From positions 124,001 to 188,000 of the forward strand of contig NZ_QCZK02000061.1 in the NCBI RefSeq assembly GCF_003347595.2: a stretch of 64,000 nt of DNA, in the 5' to 3' direction. Below, piece by piece: positions 58,956 through 64,000 of this stretch. The position numbers and the translations under genes are program-made. Positions within the stretch are counted from its first letter, which is position 1. Every line of letters starts with the position of its first letter. The notes below the pieces were generated by a model. It saw nothing but the letters and a program-made list of their open reading frames with translations. It made no database searches and was not told the origin of the DNA. Origin of the DNA: Botryobacter ruber. Its GTDB lineage: Bacteria > Bacteroidota > Bacteroidia > Cytophagales > Hymenobacteraceae.

Positions 58956-60368
58956 ATGAAAGTAGAACAAATATATACCGGCTGCCTGGCACAAGGGGCT
59001 TATTATATCGAAAGTAACGGAGAAGCTGCCATCGTAGACCCGCTTCGCGAGATTATGCCTTACCTGGACAAGGCGGCCCGAAACGGCGCTAAAATCAAAT
59101 ACGTGCTGGAAACACACTTCCACGCCGACTTCGTGTCGGGGCACGTGGATCTGGCCAAAGCCACCGGCGCACAAATTGTGTTTGGTCCGAACGCACGGCC
59201 TTCCTTCGAAGCCCATATCGCCACTGATGGTGAGGAGCTGAAACTGGGAAATGTGCGCCTGAAAGTACTGCACACGCCGGGGCATACCATGGAATCTACT
59301 ACCTACCTGCTGCTAAACGAAGCAGGAAAAGAACAGGCCATCTTCACCGGCGACACCCTGTTTATCGGTGACGTAGGCCGTCCGGACCTGGCTGTTAAAT
59401 CGGACCTGACGGAGGAGCAACTGGCGCAAAATCTTTACGACTCGCTGCGCAACAAAATTATGCCGCTTCCCGACGAGGTGGTTGTTTACCCGGCACACGG
59501 CGCTGGCTCTGCCTGCGGTAAAAACATGAGCAAGGAAACATCCGATACGCTCGGCCATCAGAAAGAAACCAACTACGCCCTGCGTGCCGACATGACCAGA
59601 GAGGAGTTTGTGCAGGAGGTTACCACCGGGTTGCTCCCGCCTCCGGGTTACTTCCCGCTCAATGTAAAAATGAACCGCGAGGGCTACACCAACATTGAAG
59701 AAGTGCTGAGCCAGGGGCTGCGGCCATTCACGCCGGATGAATTTGAACTGGTTGCCAACGAAACCGGCGCGCTGGTACTCGATACCCGCAAGCCGGAGGA
59801 GTTCGCCAAAGCCTTTATTCCCAACTCCATCAACATCGGCATCGATGGCAGCTTTGCGCCTTGGGTAGGTGCGCTTATCCCCGACATTCAGCAGCCCATT
59901 TTGTTCGTTGCCGACGAAGGGCGCGAAGAAGAAGTAGTAACCCGGCTGGCACGCGTCGGCTACGACCACGCCATTGGTTACCTGAAAGGCGGCATGCAAG
60001 CCTGGGAAGCAGCCGGTAAAGAACCGGACACCATCAGCTCCATCGGAGCCGGAGAGTTTGCCCGGGCATATGCGCAGAACAACCAGCTCAAAGTAGTGGA
60101 TGTACGCAAGCCGGGCGAATACCAGGCCGAGCACGTTACCACCGCACTACACGCTCCGCTCGACTACCTGAACGACCACCTGGCCGAACTGCCTAAAGAT
60201 GAAAAAATGTACCTGCACTGTGCCGGCGGCTACCGCTCCATGATAGCAGCTTCCATCCTGAAGGCAAGGGGTTACGATAACGTGGTAAACGTGGAAGGCG
60301 GCTTTAAGGCAATTGCCGGAACAGACGTTCCTAAAACAGCTTATGTGTGTCCGTCCACACTAAAATAA
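58956..60368 (+). CDS. MBL-fold persulfide dioxygenase / double rhodanese fusion (CstB-like)
   Basis: A 470-residue protein from the ATG at 58956 (MKVEQIYTGCLAQGAYYIES); the frame is open further upstream through the promoter. MBL motifs: ETHFHADFVSGH, LHTPGHTMES, FTGDTLFIGDVGRPDL. The first rhodanese (LDTRKPEEFAKAFIPNSI, ending QPILFVADEGREEE) lacks Cys; the second (VVDVRKPGEYQAEHVTTAL) has it in YLHCAGGYRSMIAAS. It is homologous to the 56194 gene but clearly diverged, so the two probably act on different persulfide substrates or at different stages. Confidence 0.92.
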   Translation: MKVEQIYTGCLAQGAYYIESNGEAAIVDPLREIMPYLDKAARNGAKIKYVLETHFHADFVSGHVDLAKATGAQIVFGPNARPSFEAHIATDGEELKLGNVRLKVLHTPGHTMESTTYLLLNEAGKEQAIFTGDTLFIGDVGRPDLAVKSDLTEEQLAQNLYDSLRNKIMPLPDEVVVYPAHGAGSACGKNMSKETSDTLGHQKETNYALRADMTREEFVQEVTTGLLPPPGYFPLNVKMNREGYTNIEEVLSQGLRPFTPDEFELVANETGALVLDTRKPEEFAKAFIPNSINIGIDGSFAPWVGALIPDIQQPILFVADEGREEEVVTRLARVGYDHAIGYLKGGMQAWEAAGKEPDTISSIGAGEFARAYAQNNQLKVVDVRKPGEYQAEHVTTALHAPLDYLNDHLAELPKDEKMYLHCAGGYRSMIAASILKARGYDNVVNVEGGFKAIAGTDVPKTAYVCPSTLK

Positions 60369-60477
60369 CAAAGATGGCTAAAAGAGGGGGCCTGGCTTCG
60401 GAAGAAACAGGCTCCTGCCATAGCCACCCATGCAAATAATATAAAATCAAATACAGAATCTAAAAGATAAAATAGCT

Positions 60478-60804
60478 ATGTTTAATTTATTTAAATCTGC
60501 TCCCAAAGCCTATGAGGATTTGGATGGCAAAACGTTCAGAGAAAAATACGAAAGTACACCCAAAGCAAAACTGCTGGATGTACGAACACCGGGGGAGTTT
60601 GCATCCGGAACCATAAAAGGAGCAAAAAACCTGGATATAACCTCGCCACAATTCCAGACGGCAATAAAGACGATGGATAAAACCGAGCCCTATTTCCTGT
60701 TTTGCCGGAGCGGCGCCCGAAGCGGCAATGCCAGCAAACTGATGGCGGACCAGGGCTTTAAGGTGTACAACCTGTCCGGTGGAATAGGCGCCTGGCCAAA
60801 ATAA
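60478..60804 (+). CDS. Single-domain rhodanese
   Basis: A 108-residue sulfurtransferase: LLDVRTPGEFASGTIKGAKN, then the active-site loop YFLFCRSGARSGNASK with Cys, and VYNLSGGIGAWPK at the C-terminus. It can transfer sulfane sulfur between carriers. It lies in the same direction as the CstB-like gene, 109 bases downstream, with no terminator between. Confidence 0.92.
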   Translation: MFNLFKSAPKAYEDLDGKTFREKYESTPKAKLLDVRTPGEFASGTIKGAKNLDITSPQFQTAIKTMDKTEPYFLFCRSGARSGNASKLMADQGFKVYNLSGGIGAWPK

Positions 60805-60835
60805 ACCTGCTGTGCAGCAAGCTTGTCCTGTTATG

Positions 60836-60877
60836 GCAGCAACAGGCAGCCTAACAACCTGCCTGTTTGCTGTTGCA
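60836..60877 (+). terminator. Imperfect hairpin between rhodanese and YeeE genes
   Basis: GCAGCAACAGGCAG pairs, with bulges, with CTGCCTGTTTGCTGTTGC and is followed by ACCAAAAAAA, so without a real U-tract. It may attenuate or stabilise transcript ends. Confidence 0.4.
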
Positions 60878-60910
60878 CCAAAAAAATAATACGTACTTTA
60901 TAAAACAGAT

Positions 60911-61468
60911 ATGCTGGAAATCTTAAAACAACCCTGGCCATGGTACACCTCGGGTGCGGTAATAGCCTTTATCATGGTGCTGTTGTTATTCTTCGGGAAG
61001 TCGTTTGGCTTCTCCTCTAACCTCCGCGTGATATGCGCTGCCTGTGGAGCAGGTAAAACGGCAAAATTTTTCGATTTCGACTGGCGCTCCCAGACCTGGA
61101 ACCTGCTTTTCCTGGTAGGCGCCGTAGCAGGAGGTTATATTTCGGCAGAGTTCTTAGCCGGCGAAGAAGCAGTCCAAATCTCACAGGCCACGGTTAACGA
61201 TTTAGCCCAGCTGGGTATCTCCGCCCCGGATGGCTTACAACCGGAAGAGATTTTCAGCCTGGAAGCGCTGTTCAGTTTAAAAGGGTTTCTGCTGCTGCTC
61301 ATCGGTGGCTTTCTGATTGGCTTCGGCTCCCGCTACGCCGGAGGCTGTACCTCCGGGCATGCCATCAGCGGCTTATCCAACCTGCAGCTGCCCTCGCTGA
61401 TTGCCGTTGTCGGTTTCTTTATTGGTGGTCTGCTGATGACACACCTGCTGTTACCGCTGATCTTTTAA
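60911..61468 (+). CDS. YeeE/YedE (TsuA-type) sulfur transporter half 1
   Basis: A 185-residue membrane protein. It has VICAACGAGKTAKFF at the front and the hallmark GSRYAGGCTSGHAISGLSNL, with a conserved Cys in GCTSGH. About four to five helices. Full-length TsuA imports thiosulfate through Cys-bearing motifs; here the function is split between this gene and the next. Confidence 0.88.
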   Translation: MLEILKQPWPWYTSGAVIAFIMVLLLFFGKSFGFSSNLRVICAACGAGKTAKFFDFDWRSQTWNLLFLVGAVAGGYISAEFLAGEEAVQISQATVNDLAQLGISAPDGLQPEEIFSLEALFSLKGFLLLLIGGFLIGFGSRYAGGCTSGHAISGLSNLQLPSLIAVVGFFIGGLLMTHLLLPLIF

Positions 61469-61519
61469 CTGGCAAGGCAGCAACTTAAACTCGTATTTTA
61501 AAGACATAATTCGACCTAC

Positions 61520-61933
61520 GTGAAAGGAATAAAGTTTATACTGGCCGGCATTTTATTCGGCATCGTGATGAGCAAGTCGGAAGCGATTTCATGGTTCCGG
61601 ATTCAGGAGATGTTCCGCTTCCAGGCATTTCACATGTACGGCATCATCGGGACGGCCGTGGTGCTGGGTGTAATTGCGGTAGCGTTAATCAAAAAATTCA
61701 ACCTGCGCGACTACCAGGGGAACCCGATTGTTTTTCAGCCGAAAGAGAAGTCGGTGCCGCGTTATTTGATTGGCGGCACTATTTTTGGACTAGGCTGGGC
61801 CCTGACCGGCGCCTGCCCGGGCCCGCTGTTCGTAAACCTGGGCCATGCCTACTGGGCTTTCCTGGTAGCTGTAGGGGGCGCCATTGCAGGCACCTATTTT
61901 TACGGCCTGATAAAAGACAGGCTGCCGCATTAA
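61520..61933 (+). CDS. YeeE/YedE (TsuA-type) sulfur transporter half 2
   Basis: A 137-residue membrane protein from a GTG start. The hallmark is FGLGWALTGACPGPLFVNLG with the conserved Cys of the second half, plus the N-terminal FILAGILFGIVMSKSEAISW. Follows half 1 by 51 bases and probably pairs with it. Together they would import thiosulfate or another sulfur species that the rhodaneses and CstB-like proteins process. Confidence 0.88.
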   Translation: MKGIKFILAGILFGIVMSKSEAISWFRIQEMFRFQAFHMYGIIGTAVVLGVIAVALIKKFNLRDYQGNPIVFQPKEKSVPRYLIGGTIFGLGWALTGACPGPLFVNLGHAYWAFLVAVGGAIAGTYFYGLIKDRLPH

Positions 61934-61997
61934 TTTTTAAATCCGCAGACCGGGTGCAGCGGCACCTGGTAGCGCTACATCAACAGAAAAATAAAAA

Positions 61998-62636
61998 ATG
62001 AGCAATAGAAAATTATCATTTCGTGACATTCCGGGCTGGGCAGTGATGCTGGCAATCTTTGGCGTACTCTACCTGACGGGCCTGCACACCGAGGCTATCG
62101 GACAGGTGCAGCGGCTCCTGCTGGCAACAGGCCTTAAAAAAGCCGATGTGCCTGAACAAATGGAACAGATACCTGACAAAAACCCTTCTGCAGCACCCAC
62201 CATAGCCACAGAAGCCTCCGAAATGGCAGGAAAAGGATTCCAGATGAAAAGCCTATCCGGGGAAACAGTCAGCCTGGAAAGCCTGAAAGGGAAAGTAATC
62301 TTTATGAACATCTGGGCCACCTGGTGCCCGCCCTGCATTGCCGAAATGCCCAACATCCAAAGCCTCTACGAGAAAGTAGGCTCCGATAAAATTGCCTTCG
62401 TGATGCTGTCCGTAGACCAGGGCGGTGTGGACAAGGTGCGGAAGTTTATCCAAAAGAAAGGCTATACCTTCCCGGTATACCTACCCGCCAGCCCGATTCC
62501 GCAGGAGTTTGATTCACCGGCTATTCCCACCACGTTCATTATCTCGCCTGATGGTAAGATTGTAGCGAAGCAGGAAGGCATGGCGAAGTATGATACCAAA
62601 GAGGTGCGGGAGTTCCTGCAAAGCATGGCAAAATAA
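61998..62636 (+). CDS. TlpA-like thiol-disulfide oxidoreductase
   Basis: A 212-residue protein with an N-terminal membrane anchor (WAVMLAIFGVLYLTGLH) and a periplasmic thioredoxin fold. The active site is WATWCPPCIAEMPNIQ (WCxxC) and the cis-Pro loop is PAIPTTFIISPDG. It is probably the last gene of the sulfur unit, keeping thiols reduced or forming/breaking disulfides near the transporter. Confidence 0.92.
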   Translation: MSNRKLSFRDIPGWAVMLAIFGVLYLTGLHTEAIGQVQRLLLATGLKKADVPEQMEQIPDKNPSAAPTIATEASEMAGKGFQMKSLSGETVSLESLKGKVIFMNIWATWCPPCIAEMPNIQSLYEKVGSDKIAFVMLSVDQGGVDKVRKFIQKKGYTFPVYLPASPIPQEFDSPAIPTTFIISPDGKIVAKQEGMAKYDTKEVREFLQSMAK

Positions 62637-62647
62637 TCTGCCAGCGT

Positions 62648-62680
62648 GCAGCAGAGGCTATGGTGGCAGGTGCTGCTGTC
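62648..62680 (-). repeat. CTGCC-type dispersed repeat
   Basis: The plus strand reads GCAGCAGAGGCTATGGTGGC followed by AGGTGCTGCTGTC; one change in the core. It lies 12 bases after the TlpA-like stop. Confidence 0.7.
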
Positions 62681-62721
62681 AGACACACGCAGGAGCTACG
62701 CACAAGCTGAGGTCTTTTGAA

Positions 62722-62796
62722 TCTGTCCGTTCGACTGCCAGGAGAAATCTGATATTAAATGGTACACCAGATTTCTTCTTGCAGTCGAAAGGACAG
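62722..62796. repeat. Long imperfect palindrome, 75 bases
   Basis: The left arm (62722-62750, starting CTGTCCGTTCGACTGC) and the right arm (62768-62796, ending GCAGTCGAAAGGACAG) pair over about 27 positions with three bulges or mismatches. TTCTTTTTTC follows, so it could terminate the plus-strand sulfur unit. The arm length and imperfection also fit a dispersed element. Confidence 0.6.
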
Positions 62797-62813
62797 TTCT
62801 TTTTTCTATAGCT

Positions 62814-64000
62814 TTACTGCACAGACGCTCTTGCCTCAGAAGCAGGTTTCCAGATGGATTTCAGCTCCGTTATTTTCCCGGACTTCAGCTGGAACTGCCC
62901 GTTTTTAGAAACAAGCTTCACGGTAGTGAAAGGCTCATTGGGGAAGAAAATATCGGTCATCACGGTTTTACCGCCGTCTGCAAACAGCTCTACCGACGCT
63001 ACATCTACCAGCAGTTTCATTGTTATCGTTTTACCGCTTGCTACCCTTGGTCCGTAATTCACAGTTGCAAAGCGGTCGGAGAAGTTGAAGTTGCCCGACT
63101 GGGTTCTGTCGGTGTAGTAGCGGTTGCCGGCGGCATCGTAGCCGATGACCATTTTCTGATCTTTCGCGTTGGAAAGCTCAATGGTAAAGTCACTTCCCTC
63201 CTGTTGTGCTTCCAGTTCCAGGTTCAATTCGAATGACGTAGTGCCTGCAGGTAACTTATCAGAAACAACTACCGCATCCGATATGATTTGCGCTTCCAGA
63301 CTTTTGCTTGAGCCGTAGATGTTCCGCAGCTCCTTTACAGGTTTAGATACCACACGTAAACCGGCTGGCGTGTTGGCCAGTGTTAATTCACGCGCTACGG
63401 TCATGGTGCTTCGCCAGTTTTCGGTGGGCACTACGGTGGCGTAGTCCCAGTTGCTCATCCAGCCCATGAACAGGCGGCGGCCATCTTCTTTGGGAATATT
63501 GGCCCAGGTAACACCGGCGTAGTTATCGCGGCCGTAATCTATCCAGATGCCTTCGTGTCCTTTCGCGCCACCTGCAGCCGGCTTGCTTAGCAGCCCCGAT
63601 TCAAACTGCTTGTCCATCACAAACTTGTTCCCGTCGAAGTTGCCTACAAAATACTGGGTAGCAGAGCCGCCGTTTGGCCCACCTGGGTTGATGCTCACCA
63701 GCAGTACCCACTTCTCCTCGTTAGAGCCTTCTACCGGAAGCTTAAACAAATCAGGGCACTCCCAAACGCCGCCGTGCGCACCAATGTTGGCTCCAAAATC
63801 GCTTTCCAGTTTCCAGTCTTTCAGGTTTTTAGAGGAGTAGAAGCTGATTTTATCCTTCACAGCCAGCGCCATCACCCACTTCTGCCCTTCTTCGTACCAC
63901 GATACTTTTGGGTCGCGGAAGTCGCGGATGCCCAGGTTTTTAATAACCGGGTTGTTTTCGTATTTCTTCCAGGTACGGCCGTTGTCGAGGCTGTAGGCAA
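62814..64000 (-). CDS. Glycoside hydrolase family 32, fructan hydrolase (5' end outside window)
   Basis: C-terminal part (about 395 residues) of a GH32 levanase/inulinase-type enzyme. The frame is open to the window edge, so the N-terminus with the nucleophile motif lies beyond. Visible family motifs: IRDFRDPKVSWYEEG (the RDP box), GGVWECPDLFKLP (acid/base Glu in ECP), and a C-terminal beta-sandwich with MKLLVDVASVELFADGGKTV. It hydrolyses beta-fructosyl linkages. Whether it belongs to a sugar cluster to the right cannot be seen. Confidence 0.93.
   Translation of the reverse strand, partial: AYSLDNGRTWKKYENNPVIKNLGIRDFRDPKVSWYEEGQKWVMALAVKDKISFYSSKNLKDWKLESDFGANIGAHGGVWECPDLFKLPVEGSNEEKWVLLVSINPGGPNGGSATQYFVGNFDGNKFVMDKQFESGLLSKPAAGGAKGHEGIWIDYGRDNYAGVTWANIPKEDGRRLFMGWMSNWDYATVVPTENWRSTMTVARELTLANTPAGLRVVSKPVKELRNIYGSSKSLEAQIISDAVVVSDKLPAGTTSFELNLELEAQQEGSDFTIELSNAKDQKMVIGYDAAGNRYYTDRTQSGNFNFSDRFATVNYGPRVASGKTITMKLLVDVASVELFADGGKTVMTDIFFPNEPFTTVKLVSKNGQFQLKSGKITELKSIWKPASEARASVQ

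Noticed and set aside
1145..62680. CRISPR array from the CTGCC-type repeats
   Set aside because: Copies are kilobases apart, in both orientations and imperfect; no spacer pattern or cas gene.

Overview
The window looks like the chromosome of a Bacteroidota bacterium of the order Cytophagales, probably a Hymenobacteraceae (Pontibacter-like) species; the genus is an inference. Support comes from a gliding-type (T9SS) C-terminal sorting domain next to a PorP/SprF protein, many CarboxypepD_reg-like and TonB-plug modules, Bacteroidota -7 promoter boxes (TAnnTTTG), pheT-coiled coil-zapA-rny synteny, and moderate GC with AT-rich intergenic regions.

Layout. 1-18.9 kb is a pectin / rhamnogalacturonan-I degradation region: PL11 lyase (cut by the window edge), SGNH esterase, two GH2 enzymes, GH105 unsaturated galacturonyl hydrolase and a sialate-O-acetylesterase-like enzyme. 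It is interrupted by a VWA protein, an ECF sigma factor with an anti-sigma/TonB hybrid, a tRNA-like noncoding RNA and a U32 protein-ferredoxin pair. 19-22.6 kb is an AT-rich accessory stretch of small membrane proteins and lipoproteins with two attC-like palindromes. 23-28.4 kb is the housekeeping block rny, zapA, coiled coil, pheT. 28.7-43.7 kb is mixed: lipoproteins, DUF1684, an L,D-transpeptidase remnant, a pyruvate-kinase-like protein, an MG2/plug protein, CHRD, Gfo/Idh/MocA, alpha/beta hydrolase, DoxX, YwbE, a four-helix-bundle cassette, RadC and a phosphoesterase. 44.3-49.8 kb holds the giant T9SS-sorted protein plus PorP/SprF. 50-55.9 kb holds envelope and stress-like genes and UV endonuclease. 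56.2-62.6 kb is a reduced-sulfur module: two CstB-like MBL-rhodanese fusions, TauE, a rhodanese, two YeeE/YedE halves and a TlpA-like protein. The window ends inside a GH32 fructan hydrolase.

Strongest unexplained signals: (1) a dispersed ~30 bp repeat with core CTGCCACCACAGCC, about 22 copies in both orientations, mostly intergenic but also inside coding sequence; (2) a ~136 nt RNA with tRNA-Leu-like ends and its own promoter and terminator; (3) three identical-geometry GTGA-N6-TCAC operators in front of the sulfur transcription units; (4) a four-helix-bundle gene inside a long inverted repeat that fits exactly between two stop codons; (5) REP-like pairs with compensatory base changes, and several other inverted-repeat element families.
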